From Macrothele yani (Eukaryota; Arthropoda; Arachnida; Araneae; Macrothelidae): a stretch of DNA of 64,000 nucleotides. This document shows positions 30,244 through 42,328 of this stretch, piece after piece (the stretch's first letter is position 1; every line of letters begins with the position of its first letter). The notes below the pieces were generated by a model. That model saw only the letters and a list, made by a program, of their open reading frames with translations, made no database searches and was not told the origin of the DNA. Both the position numbers and the translations under genes were made by a program. The stretch covers positions 77,971,127 to 78,035,126 of the forward strand of contig CM077023.1 of the NCBI GenBank assembly GCA_039090855.1, given 5' to 3'.

Positions 30244-32030
30244 TGGTGCAAAATGTCTACAGTTAAAATGTTAACAAGGTCAAAATGTCGACAGGGTTTA
30301 AATATGTGTATATATTTTTGCTGTTGTTAATTAGAATATGCAGCTGTTGTTAATTAGAATATGCAGCTGTTGAAATTTGTTGCTTCTTAAACAAACAGAT
30401 AAGAAATTTGCCCTCCCCCTTAACATCCATCGTATCTGAGGATCACTAGGATTACCTTTTGTGGCCCTTTAAATCATCATTGTTGGTCTCGGGCAGATGT
30501 CTTGATACTTGGTAGCAGCAAATTCGCATTTTTCTAAATATGTCAATGGAATTAAGGAGTGTCATTGAAACTTGGTGTCCTTGCACCTTACTTAATTCCT
30601 GAGCTATTGAATAACCCAGCACTTACCCTCTCAATGTGCAACACTGATACAGTATTAAATTTTGTGAAGAACTGTAAACAACAGGCTTTCTAAAGCATTG
30701 CTCCCTATATGTTTTAACCTCCCCTACATCATTCCCCAGTGTAGATACATGGCCCAATTCAGCCGTTTTGGTTCCAAAATTACGAGTTGAACCCAAATAT
30801 TAATTTTTGTGAAAATCTTTTCAAGCAGATGTGTAAAATTTTGTGAAGATTCGTTGAATGACAGTGGCATGCCGAAGCTAACAAATTATTTCGTACATAC
30901 GAAACTCATCTAAAAACCGAAGTAATCTAGAACTAAAACGAAAACCAAATATTCGAAGAAAAAAATGTGAGTAGGCATCGAAAGTAAATTGCCCAAAATA
31001 TGACAAAATTACAAAACGCTATGTAAGATGTTATCAACACAAAAAACTGCCACAATATAGTAAATACTGCCAAAAGCACAATGAAGATGGGAAAAAAAAA
31101 AAAAAAAAACCCCTGCTGCCAGAGTGTAAATTTTTCAAAACTTAATAAAAATGTCAAAACTGAAATAAAATAAAAGTGAAAAAGGAAAAATTCCACATTT
31201 CACTGTTACTTTGAACATTTTGAGAGCCTGTTGACATTTTAACTCTACATTTGATCCTGTCAACATTTCTTAACACATCTCATATTCATAAGGGTCACAT
31301 AACAAGCTAAGATAATAATTTTGCACTTGTATTGGGTCACAAAATATTTATTACAAAGTCTTAGGCTAGAAGTTTTTAATCGCCGTGCACACATTTATGA
31401 GGTTTGCATGACGAGTTAAGTTTATAATGTTGTTCTTTCACTTAGTTGCCAAATTAGTCTCTAGGTCTTTTAAGAATTTTTCAATAAGTGTAACGCTCTT
31501 AACTTGACTTGTCACACAAACCTTATGATTGTGATCACTGCAGTATAAAAAATTACTAAACATTCTTATGCTTAGGCCTTGGGTATATCAATTACTGTTT
31601 TGTGCTTGAGTAAAAGTTCAACACAATTAATTTGATTTTCTATGAATATCAACTTGGCGGACTGAAAACTGTTAAAAAGGCTTTGGCCTAAGGCCTGCTT
31701 AATCGTTTCTACCTCGGTAAAGTGCATTGATAAAACCTTGACTTGTTGTGCAAACCTTATGAAAATTAGCACAGCAGATTGAAAACTGCTAAAAAGGCCC
31801 AGGCATAAGGGCATTATCATTCATGTTTTGCACCTGCGTAAAAATGTGACATTATCTTTAGTTCCTATATAAACCATAAACCTTACTAATTGCTGAAATG
31901 GTCCAACGCACAGTGATCTGAAGTAAAAAAAAAAAAGAAAAAATTAAACAAAAATGTCAGGACTATTGTGACTGTGAACATTTTTGGACTCTGTCAACAT
32001 TTTGACTTTCGACATTATGACCACCGCCGA
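30244..32030. mobile_element. Putative non-autonomous element with iterated inverted ends
   Basis: The left end carries AAAATGTCTACAG, AAAATGTTAACA and AAAATGTCGACAG in tandem (30250-30295). The right end carries the inverted forms: CTGTCAACATTTTGACTTTCG and GACATTATGACC at about 31997-32025, and GTTGACATTTTAAC and CTGTCAACATTT at 31229-31268. Ends with repeated motifs in opposite orientation suggest a DNA transposon remnant. I could not fix a target duplication and no transposase is present. Confidence 0.45.
31380..31880. repeat. Imperfect internal repeats of about 115 bp
   Basis: Several units share CTTGACTTGT..(C/G)CAAACCTTATGA, GACTGAAAACTGTTAAAAAGG or GATTGAAAACTGCTAAAAAGG, and TGTTTTG.(G)C.TG.GTAAAA. 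They are diverged and non-coding. Confidence 0.6.
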
Positions 32031-33084
32031 TAGGTAAAAGGTGATTGCTTGAGGAACGGGCGTGGCGTGTAATGCAGCTATCAAGCCTGTTGCCATTTTT
32101 TAACAGGTTGTGATTGGTAAAGCCAAGGTATTTGTGGTAGCTAAAGAATTTGTTAATATATTCACTTTGGTTTAATTACTCAATTTTGTCACGTTTTAAC
32201 TAGCACATTTACTTTCATTTGTCTTGTGTAAGTAATGATAGTTATGATACATATGAATCCTCATTAAGTTGTGATAGTTCTTTTAATGGATTTTTTCCAC
32301 AGCTTACAATGTGATTGGCTCGTAATTTGCGCCATTCTGCACTTCAGTGTAAATCTCTTGTATTTAATAGTTTGGTAAATTTTATAGCTTTTGTGTTTCT
32401 TATATGTCTGTACCAAATTTCATATCTGTACTCCTTTTTATGTATCCATGCACCTCCCCCTCCCCACACACATAAGCAATTTTTGTTTCTTGTCTTCTCG
32501 TTAGATTAGAGCACATTGCAATGCATGCCATGGAAAGCATTTTGCAGCAGCTAATGAACGATGTAGTCACCTGGACATTGACTATCTGAAATAAGTGTTT
32601 TGCAGTGGATTTATGTAAAAAAACATTCCTCTGCAAACATTTGCTTTTCATGGTCTAAATGGCAAGAGTAAGCAGATCTGAAGTTTAGGCTGCAAATACC
32701 GTAGGTAAGCTTCTTTTTCTTTTCTTCAGGAAGTTTTACATTTTAAAGTGTACATATTTCTTTTAGACCTTTGACTGTTTGGAATTGTTTTTTTGTTTTT
32801 TTCGGTGAAACATTACTTGCATTGTATATTAGTTGAAAGTTTTGGAAGAAATCTTGCTGTCAGAGTTAGATGATTGGCTGAGACATGGGTCAGTAAAAAA
32901 TAGGGCTAGACTTCTGTGAATTCTTCCGTAGAATTTACTGACAGATTTGCTTGCGTTTTAGACCATGGCACAGCTGCTTTCCACCATTAACTGCACGGTT
33001 GTTTTCTGACTTTCTGAAATCTATTGTGCAGGGACATGATACCCTCTACTGTGCACCCACTGTAAGTTTAAAATCGGCAGTGTA
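32031..33084. other. No gene recognised
   Basis: AT-rich interior of the 16-kb transposon. Short open frames at 32315-32651 show no family motifs. Confidence 0.5.
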
Positions 33085-33095
33085 ACTGAAACGTT

Positions 33096-33280
33096 GGCCT
33101 CTGATCATTCGTCCGTAAGGGGTCCGGGTTCGAATCCCGGTCAGGCATGGATGTTGTGTTTGTCTTACGGCACTGGCTCTCTCCCTTCCCTGGAACCAGT
33201 GACCCTAAATTAGGGACGGGCGACTGCTTATAGCCCATTGAGTTGCTCACGGTGGTCGATAAACCTCAAATAAAAAAAAA
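33096..33280 (+). mobile_element. SINE-A, 5'-truncated but with intact duplication
   Basis: Starts at GGCCTCTGATCATTCG, so the A box is missing. It is flanked by ACTGAAACGTT at 33085-33095 and 33281-33291. The truncation therefore happened during insertion. Confidence 0.95.
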
Positions 33281-33291
33281 ACTGAAACGTT

Positions 33292-35550
33292 TTTTTTAAG
33301 ACATGATGAATAGCAATGAAGGAAAATATCTGCAGCAAAGACGTTGGTCAAAATGGCGAAGGACAAATCTTGCACAGCACACATGATATCCAAAACAAGG
33401 AACTTTGAAAAAAGGCACACATAGGTTCATGCAGCAAGCACTGTGCATATGTTTTCATTGGCTGGTTGACAAAAACAGAGACGGCACAACAGTCAGCATT
33501 GTTCTCAACAACACAAAATGATTCCGCTGTCCCTCCCCATAACTTCCCTAATCTTTCATTATGACACCACTCCCTCCTCTATCCATTCCGTACAAACTCC
33601 TGAATTGAAAAAAAAATTTCCTTTTCCAATTACTTCTCCTCCCATAAACAATTACCCTGTAGCTTTTAATAAAAATCAAAGGGCCTCAAAATTTTTTTAT
33701 TTTAAATCGGCGTATTATCCGCATTTGTATCCATAGAACCTAATTTTTAACAGAGAATCTGGATAATTTCTCAGAAATATTTCTTCCTTAATTTCTGTAT
33801 TTACTAGTGAACATTGGAGAAGAAACAGCATAAATAAAATGCAGATAACATTAGCAATGATTCACAGCATCAAGCTTCTTTTTCATAGAAAAAGAAGCTT
33901 GATGCTATGAATCCATTTCACACCACAGCAGTGTGTGGAACAAAAAAACAAAAAAAGGCTACTACCTATGTAATATTAGATTCATTATTCTGGTTTGCAC
34001 TCTGAACTTCTAAGGAAATATTCAACCATGATTTGCACAAATATTTCATTTGGTTATGCATTTTTTAGATGAAGTTATCCCTTGGCACACTAACACTGAG
34101 CCTTAGGAATTCGAATGTAAAGCACAGTGTAGGGATATAATTTCACACACTGAAACTGCTTGATGTGTGTGAATGGGTTGGCCAACATTCAGAAGACCTA
34201 CAATTTTAAAATTGTTCATGTAAAATGGTGAAAATATTTAACAGAAGACAAACTATGCATTCATCTTTTTTAAATAACATTTTATTAACATTAGGGAAAT
34301 ATGATGTATATTACCAATCAATGACTCAGCTGCTGTTATGGAAAATTTACAATAAATGTACAATAACAAAAGATAGATATGATTTACAACATACTAAAAA
34401 ATTTTCCCTTCACAATGAAACAACATAAGCAATTAAAATTCTAAATTACTCTGATTCAGAACTTATCCCTTGGCCAATGAACACAAAGGAAAATCTAGTT
34501 ATATCTGCATAACATTAAAAAAATTCAATTATGCAGCACATTTTAAGCATGTCATAATTGATGGTATGCAAAAATTAAATGTATAATTTTTATCCTGTGA
34601 ACACACCTCTGTACCTATAGTAATGTATGAAAAATATCCTTCTGTGTTTGGTAGCTGTCAAAATTACTTTTACATGTGTTACAAATAATACCAAGCTCAT
34701 TCGAATTACTATTTCAATATGGAAAAATATCCACAACACTGTGTCAAAATAAAAAATATGCCAAAAGTACAAATCTTAGTTTATTATCAAGGTGCTAAAT
34801 GTGATTTGTTATGTGTATGCATAAATGCTCAGAAAAAAACACTGATAAGAATTTGAAAAAGAAAATACACTTTCTGCGTCTCATTTTATCTATTTAACGC
34901 TAATAATTACATTACTCAACCAAAAACCATTCAAAATAATAACAAACTTATACTAGTATTCTGTCAATTATTTATACAAAGCTGCATGTACGAAACATTA
35001 TTATCTGGTATTTGATGTTTCAACTTCGTAGTATTTATGACTAGCGTAAACATCATGGTCAATTAACATGCAATTCACTATGGAATGTCAAATTACTATT
35101 TCTAGTTCATGGCAATCAAAAAATAACAGACAAAAAGAGTTGATGCTAAACATGTTTTGCACGGCACAACATCAAAACCTGTAAGCAATCACCATGAAGC
35201 TTTGAACAGCATTTTACAAAACAAAAACAAAAAACAATAATGAAATAAATAAAAGGCACAAAAATACAATGAACTGTAACATTCTGTACAATCTGTTGAG
35301 AAAATTTTGTATTAACTTGAGTACCTAAACTTATTAATTTTTAACAGATAATCCACAAATTATAAAAAAAGAAATTACATTTACTGCAAATACAAAATTT
35401 GAAGTAAAAAAAAAAAAAAAAAGGAACTGGCCCCAGTTCTAATTTTCTAGACTTCTTCCAGCTTTGTTTTAGAGAATTTTAAGTACTGACAATTTTCGTT
35501 TTTTTAACTTGTTTTCTAAAAGTGCATTATTTTTAAGCATACAATAATTG
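33292..35550. other. AT-rich interior downstream of the THAP transposase
   Basis: No gene recognised. It holds a perfect hairpin at 33866-33906: 19-bp arms around AGCATCAAGCTTCTTTTTC with a three-base loop. The region 34500-35550 lies 3' of the minus-strand transposase and could be its untranslated end. Confidence 0.5.
33866..33906. repeat. Perfect 19-bp hairpin, 3-base loop
   Basis: AGCATCAAGCTTCTTTTTC, loop ATA, then its exact complement. The arms are perfect although the surrounding element is decayed. The loop is too short for a normal microRNA precursor. Confidence 0.97.
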
Positions 35551-38266
35551 TTAATGGTTGCTGAAAATGTTTGCACACTTAACAGAGAAATTTTGAAGGG
35601 ATACACCACATGAACAGTTTTCATCTAGGTTGTACCATTGATAGAATACCTGAAAGAATACCTGCAAAATGTCTTTGTGATTATGTGATTGCAAGAACTG
35701 TTGTTCAAATGTTTCTGAAATAAGTGTCTGAAAAATTTTAAAAACTATAGTACTCAAAGTAACAAGGTAGTCACTAGGCCACCGTAAGCCTCCTCGAGTG
35801 CTCTGAGCTAAATAGTGGTAAATATTTTTAATAGTGCATTGAATTTCCATTGGTTCTTCACGCATTAGATATTGCATACATGTCTGACAGCTCACTAATT
35901 TATTTAAGGAGTATGTGACATAACCACTTAAGTACACTAACACCATCATATTTTCTTCAGTTATATTAACTCTGCTGGACTGCTCCAAAACATCCTCTTC
36001 ATATTCAAAGCTTGCAATTGCATTTGTGTTTTCAGTACAGTTTGTTTTCAGTGATTTTATTTCAAATTCTCCACACTTGGCAGAATGCAGTTTCAATAAA
36101 CTTACGAGCTTTAATTTTTTTCACTCTCTAACACCTGTGTTACAGATACATTAAAATCCACCATTCATTTGGCGGTATTGTGCAAATCGACCCTCTAAAT
36201 TGTCAGTTTGAAACTTCCCCAAAAGAATGTACTTTGGATTATGCACAGTAAAAAGATATCTACATAAAAAAATTAAGGTTTTTGTCGTGTGAAGGAGAGC
36301 TACATATGTTTCTCTTGTTAATTTACCATGTTGCTTCGAAGAAGAGCTACCAGAAACTTGAATATTATCCCACTTCTGAAGCCAACATATGAAATCAGCC
36401 AGGAACTTTATGTTTGCATCATTTTCAGTGCGAACAGGATCACAAAATGGATCACGTAAGTTTCTACCCTTATAAGGATGTTTCACATTCACAATTTTCC
36501 ACCATTTTATAATGTTATCAAGGAATGCTCCAGTTCCTGAGCAAGAGCAGTTATGTTTGAACATATAATTTTTTAAAGCAATAACATTCGTTTCATGAAA
36601 GAGACCTGTGGCAAGAGAAACATTTTGCCTTTCCAAGGAAGAAGGGAATATCACTTTCCTAGTCAGTTTTGGAGCCATCTTCACAATCGTTCCAATTTCT
36701 GAAGAATAGAGTCTTTTCAAATGATTCACGCTTGCTGTCTCTTCACCAGAGGAACCATCAAATTTTGGAATATGGAAAGTTTGAAGTGAGTCAGTCTGGT
36801 TGAACCAGTTATTACAAATTGACTTTAATAAATGTACTGAATCAAATAATAAGAATATTTCTTGTTTAGAATCATGTGGATTTGTAATGTGAGACTTCAA
36901 CAAACCCTCACCCAGCTGCTCGAACATATTTCTGTTCACTCTATTTTTGTCAAAAACCATAGCAATTGTGGTATATCCTATATCAGTTACAACTTTAAGA
37001 CTTCCAGGGTCATATGATACAGCTCAGTGCAAGTCATATTTTTCACTGGATAAAAAGCCACAATATTCTTATTTTTACCAAATAGTGAAGTTAACAAAAA
37101 CGTTTGAATAGTCGTTGCCTCCCTGCTGGAGCTGTGTGATGCACCTTGGATCATGCCTTTCTTAAAAGTTAGTTTTGGTTTGATATATATCTCATCCAAA
37201 AGAATGCAAATAATTTGTTCATGTTGCTCAAGAACATTGAATTTTTCTTTGAGGTATTTTATATGTGAAGCTTGTACACCAACTTTTGTTCCATACCCCA
37301 CTGAGAGTTGTCTTAGGTAACCAGGAGAAGGCAAACAAAGAATGCTTAGACTGCGGAGTAAGCAGTACGCAGAAGCATTACTAAAAAACAGGTAACATGC
37401 CCATGTCAATGTTTCTGAGCTATACTTAGGGTGTCCCAAGGTTAAAATTTCCAATTGCTCAGAAAGGAACTTCCAAGCTAGCAATTTACTATTACCTTCT
37501 GTCAACTCCTCTGAACACTGGGCAATAACACGAGAGCAAATCTTTAGTCTTTCATTCACTGAATTTTTCTCCAAAGAGAAGGATGATAACTGACTGATCA
37601 GTGAGTCAAACTTGGACCATCTGTCTAATTTTAAGTCTTTACCTAGAACAGGCTGCATCTGCACAGTAGGCACACACAGGCTATCATGCCAGATCTCAAC
37701 AGAAAGATCTAGGAGAACTTTAAATGAAACTGAAATTTTAGGACAATCTGATAAGTGTAACTTGCAAAATACAACAGCATCATCTTCAAAGAAATGATGA
37801 AACCCAGAATTATTTTTTTTGGAACTGAAGATCTAAAAGGTGGGAAATCTTTAATTACATCATCTTCCATCTACTTCAAAAATGACGCTTCATCCCTTTC
37901 TACTTGTTCTTTGAAACGATCATTAGGACACCTGCGTTTTGGCAAAAGCTTTGAAGTGAAATACGATGGTTGGTTCGGAAATATGTGAGGTACAGCATTG
38001 GGAGCTAATTTGGGTACTTTTCGAGGAACTGACAACAACGAACCATCATCTCTTGAAACAGTATCCACTCTAATTACAAGTTCATCACTAAAATGACGAA
38101 CACAAACAACACTGTTATGATTAGGTATGAATTCTTCTCTGTGGATAGCCTTAACCCACTTTTCTTGCAATTCAGGATCCTTGGGAAATTTGAATGTTGT
38201 TATTGTCTCTGTTTTTTCTGACTTATAATTCGCACGACAGCCTGGAACACAGCACATCCGTGGCAT
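35551..38266 (-). pseudogene. THAP9/P-element-type transposase, degraded
   Basis: Starts with a complete THAP DNA-binding domain (38266 to about 38000): MPRMCCVPGC (CX4C), then CVRH (CX2H) and AVPHIFP, the AVPTIF-type signature. It continues across a TAG at 37871-37873 and a frame change in an A-run near 37815. Next come a helical region, the acidic motif ICILLDEIYIKPKLTF, a frame change near 36990, VVTDIGYTTIAMVFDKN, and NLEGRFAQYRQMNGG. A stop and two small frame changes lie at about 36150 and 36115. A C-terminal block with LVYLSGYVTYSLNKL ends at 35551. The span is about 905 codons without introns. Human THAP9, a P-element relative, is about 900 residues. This is the probable transposase of the 16-kb element. 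It is now inactive. Confidence 0.88.
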
Positions 38267-38324
38267 CTGTAAGAATATAACTTATTATTAAAGAACTAAA
38301 AATGCTATAATGGAAGTACATATA

Positions 38325-39167
38325 CAGGGTGAGCCAAAAGTCCCTGTGCACTTGACATACTGTGATAAGAAATAATAAATCTATGAAGTATAGTTGCTGT
38401 GCATGTAATTGCAATATTGTGAATGGAGAATGATGGGGTGGGGTACGCTCATCCTGCCGTCTGACCTTGAATGACGCAGCCAGTATTTCCGGCATCTGGC
38501 CATGACTGAATCAGTCAGTAGTGAGGCATCACAGTGGCCGGTTGAAAAAAACCTGATCAGTGAGAGATGCTCCGAGAAGCGGTAGGCCACGAGTGCTAAC
38601 AGATGAAATGGTGGAGAATATTTCCATTTGCATCATTAAAAGTCCAAAAAAATTGGTTAAAAAATTGTGGGGTTTACTGAAAAATTCTGTTTACAAGAAC
38701 AATCCCAGTTCCCAGCCGGAACTGCAGGAAGCCATCACCACAGTATTCAGCAACATTTCTCCATCGGACCTGTAACGCGTCTTTGAGAAAATTTTCAGAC
38801 GTGTGGATGCATATCTACACACAGGAAGGGGCTATTTCCAGCATTTATTGTTTTTTTGTTTTTTTTTTGTTTTTGAATGGAGTTTTAACGACCACCGTGA
38901 GCAACTCAATGGGCTATAAGCAGTCGCCCGTCCCTAATTTAGGGTCACTGGTTCCAGGGAAGGGAGAGAGCCAGTGCCGTAAGACAAACACAACATCCAT
39001 GCCTGACCGGGATTCGAACCCGGACCCCTTACGGACGAATGATCAGAGGCCAGCGCCTTAGACCACTGCGCCACCTGGGCGGCCCAGCATTTATTGTAGC
39101 AAGTATGTTTGTAGTTGTTGTATGTGTATTGTCTCGCCAGGTGCACAGCGACTTTTGGCTCACTCTG
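38325..39167 (+). mobile_element. Internally deleted Tc1/mariner-type element
   Basis: Terminal inverted repeats begin CAGGGTGAGCCAAAAGTCCC on the left and, inverted, CAGAGTGAGCCAAAAGTCGC on the right, with TA on both outer sides (38323-38324, 39168-39169). Inside, 38560-38780 encodes a helix-turn-helix fragment, RDAPRSGRPRVLTDEMVENI. A C-terminal-like piece, PELQEAITTVFSNISPSDL, follows directly, so the catalytic core has been deleted. It sits just upstream of the THAP transposase start and carries a SINE. Confidence 0.85.
38851..39083 (-). mobile_element. SINE-A inside the deleted Tc1/mariner-type element
   Basis: Flanked by CCAGCATTTATTG at 38838-38850 and 39084-39096. It is nested three deep: SINE in mariner-type element in 16-kb transposon in SINE. 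Confidence 0.96.
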
Positions 39168-39169
39168 TA

Positions 39170-39928
39170 TTTATATATATATTTATAATATGTAGTCGAT
39201 CCAGGTAACATTTAATGCTGTTGGGAGTAGCTCTGCAAAAATCATTGCAGCTGAAATGGTAATTTCACAAAAATAATTTGAACTGTAATGGTATCTTCAC
39301 AAAATATTTTAAATAAAATTTTATTTCAACAAAAACATTTTTGGCATAAGAGGAATCTTGAATATTAATATTATCGTGGGTAACTATTGGGGGGATTCAG
39401 ACTTTATTTTGCTGTGAAAGCAAAACAGAGCAATTGGAATTTTTTATTTGTTTATTTACATACCCAGCCAGGCATCTGGATTTCTTATTTATATTCCCAT
39501 ACCAGAGGTCTATCCAGGCGGCATTTGATATCGTTGGGTGGTATGTTCACAAAAATACTTCAAACTGTGAGGGTATCATCACGTTCAATAAAATTTTATA
39601 TTAAGAAAATATTTCAGTGTTAGAGGCATCTTGAATATTGTTGTACTTAACTAATGTGTGGATATTTTTTCAGGTCTGATCATATGCAAGGGCGCCCATA
39701 AGGGGGCAGGAAGGGGGACCGTATAGCCAAATTTTTGATAAATTTAAAACACTAAAATAGACTTAAACCATTTTTAAAGCATTTTTTAAAAATAATTAGA
39801 TATTAATGATTGATTGTAATTATCGAACTTCTTTATTTTTGTTGTATTTTAGTATCTTGTAAATTTACTAAAGTGTTTGACAGCCTTGAAGAAGGTAAGG
39901 ATTTTTTTTACCCCCCCTAAAAGTACTC
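39170..39928. other. No gene recognised
   Basis: AT-rich. GTCGATCCAGGTAACATTTAATGCTGTTGGGAG (39193) recurs as TCTATCCAGGCGGCATTTGATATCGTTGGG (39510). Together with TTCACAAAAATA.TT.AACTGT, this indicates a diverged duplication with a period of about 315 bp. Confidence 0.5.
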
Positions 39929-40239
39929 ATATGTAGAGTACTTTAGGAAGGAAGGAAGGGAGTGTCTAACCCCAAGTCTTAAACAAACCTTAGGAACAGG
40001 AAGCTAGAAGATTTGGGCTAGAGTGCCTGATAGGAAAGTGACACGGAAGCGAGGTAGAAATGGGGAGGAAGACACCCTTATTTATTACCGGGGGCTAGTA
40101 CCCGGGGTCCGACAAGTTAACCTGCTCATCCGACGCACGGCGCATATTTAATGGGTCGAGAGTTCGCAGATGCCTGGGATCGAACCTGAGATTCCTCCGT
40201 GGCAGTCACGAACGTTGACCACTAGGCCACCCGCGGACC
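39929..40239 (-). mobile_element. SINE-B, second copy
   Basis: Same element as 24093-24409 from CATATGTAGAG to CCGCGGACC, diverged by perhaps ten per cent by eye. The B box reads GGTTCGATCCCAGGC on the minus strand. The ATGATC tail is absent and no target duplication is clear. Confidence 0.9.
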
Positions 40240-40469
40240 GTGGTTTTTTTCCCGTTAGTACTGTTTTTAGTAAAACTGTCTGACAAATGCCTATCAATCA
40301 CTGCCTCATCACTACCGGCGGTGACTATGTTACGTGCAACTGAGGCGATGCTCGCTGAAAGGAACCACAAAAGCATTATGGAAGTATTTTTCCCCTCTGT
40401 CAGCCTCACTGCGCGTGCATTTCCCAGGGTTAACTCAGAACTAGGGATGGACACATCGGTGAATACTCA

Positions 40470-41125
40470 TTCCTCCCCAGGTGGTCCCTTACCACATACT
40501 AAAATTTAATTGAAATCGAACCATTTTTACGCAAGTTATGACGTATATGACGAATGGGTCCCGCTCCTATTGTCCTGACCTTTGACCCCATTTCGCACAT
40601 TTTCAATAGGGTTCGTCCCCAGTTGGTCCCTTACTGCATACTAAAATTTCATCGAACTCGAACCATTTTTACGCAAGTTATGACGCATAAGGGTGGTGGA
40701 ATGAATTCCGCTCATATGTCGTGACCTTTGACTCCATTTCACCCATTTTCAATAGGATTCGTCCCCAGGTGGTCCTTTACCACATACTTAAATTTCATCG
40801 AAATCAAACCATTTTTTACGCAAGTTACGACGCCCAAAGGCAATATAATGGATCCCGCTCCTATGTCCTGATCTTTAACCCCATTTCGCCCATTTTGAAT
40901 AGAGTTCCTCCCCAGGGTGTCCCTTACCACATACTAAAATTTCATTGAAATCGGACCATTTTTACGCAAGTTATGACGCATATGACGAATGAATCCCGCT
41001 CCTATGTCGTGACCTTTTACCCCATTTCCCCCATTTTCAATAGGGTTCGTCCCCAGTAGCCCCCTACCACATACTAAAATTTCATCGAATTGAACCATTT
41101 TTACGCGAGTTATCGTGCGAACGGA
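40470..41125. repeat. Five tandem repeats of about 141-147 bp
   Basis: CCCCAG-type landmarks occur at 40475, 40617, 40763, 40910 and 41051. Each is followed by CCCTTACCACATACTAAAAT, GAACCATTTTTACGC and AAGTTATGACGC, with GACC..TGACCCCATTTCGC in between. It is a short satellite inside the 16-kb transposon. The spurious open frames here are by-products. Confidence 0.93.
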
Positions 41126-42291
41126 CGGACAAAGCTGGATGCTACACTTCTGCAACCTACGGTTGGAAAGCGTAAAAAAGGAAGTTTGTGTATGTATGTA
41201 TGTCTGTCTTTCGCGATACAAAATGAAAAACGTGGTTCCCGATCTGAGTGTCTTTCCGCTTTGTTTACATGCAACCTGATCACAACCAACGTAAAGGCGT
41301 GAAGGAAAGTAGTTCATGATAAATTTTAGGCATTTCTTTTTCATAATGTTTCGTACTTTTGTTCTGGAAGTCATAAATTTTATGCGTTCATTTTTTAGAA
41401 CTTGTTATGATAGACGCCTTGATGAGCTTAGATTTTGCAATAGCTTCGCTCAAAATTTGCCAACTGTACCCCAGTTATTGGGTACCGTTGGTGGCTTGTC
41501 CTAGTCATATAAATACGCTTTCGCAGTTCTCGGAGGGAAAAGAAATATAAAAGAGGAAGAAATGAGTTTTCATCATAACAAGTCTCCAAAATTTTCAAAA
41601 GACGAAAATGTATCCCCAATAAACCCCAGGACGCAAAAATTAAAGCTACGTGTGTAGGGTTATATACAGAATTACTGGTGGCATACAATAGAAGATATGT
41701 TTTGAAATTCCAAGCTATCTGTTTTAAATTCATTGAACAACCATTAAACATGTTATTCAAAACGAAAATTTGGTAATTTCCTGTAATTCTAACATTATTC
41801 TTAACTTTTACAGAATAAAGAAATAATTTTTCATATGACAACTTCAGAATCATGTATCCATTTCTTAGATCACAATTTCACCTTGTACCATATGAAGCAT
41901 GCACATAATGCATATAACAAAACGTATAACATTACATCCCACTTTATTCCGCAGCAATAAGAACATTTATAAAACGTAAAATCCGCACTTCATGAAGGAT
42001 TAAATAACGCTCAATCAACAATACGTATTTATAAAATTTTACTACTGAATGCTAACAAAAGGAAAGAAACATACCTTACCGCTGAAAATATCTTTTTAAT
42101 CGAACAGGATTTTCACAATAAACTTAAAACACGCTGTATATATCCACACAACAGTCAATGGAATAGCACAACTCGCCAACAAGAACGAATATAAGTTGAT
42201 AACACAACCACAACTACGAAACGAGTCAAATCTGTAGGTCTACTGGAAAAGAGTAGCCCTACGATTGTGACGTCCCGACCAAATCACGTGA
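41126..42291. other. Right interior of the 16-kb transposon, no gene recognised
   Basis: AT-rich. The subterminal motif ACGATTGTGACGTC lies at 42261-42274, inverted relative to 26204-26217. Confidence 0.5.
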
Positions 42292-42328
42292 CCTTGTTGC
42301 AGGCCTGGTAAGGTATTGAGATGGCCTT
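42292..42328 (-). repeat. Right terminal inverted repeat of the 16-kb transposon
   Basis: Plus-strand CCTTGTTGCAGGCCTGG to AGATGGCCTT, the complement of 26161-26197 with three mismatches. Confidence 0.92.

Noticed and set aside
33866..33906. microRNA precursor
   Set aside because: A three-base loop and 19-bp stem are too small, and the arms are perfectly complementary.
40470..41374. Open frames on both strands (such as 40721-40948 and 40934-41374)
   Set aside because: They lie across the five-unit satellite and repeat with it. No protein family is suggested.
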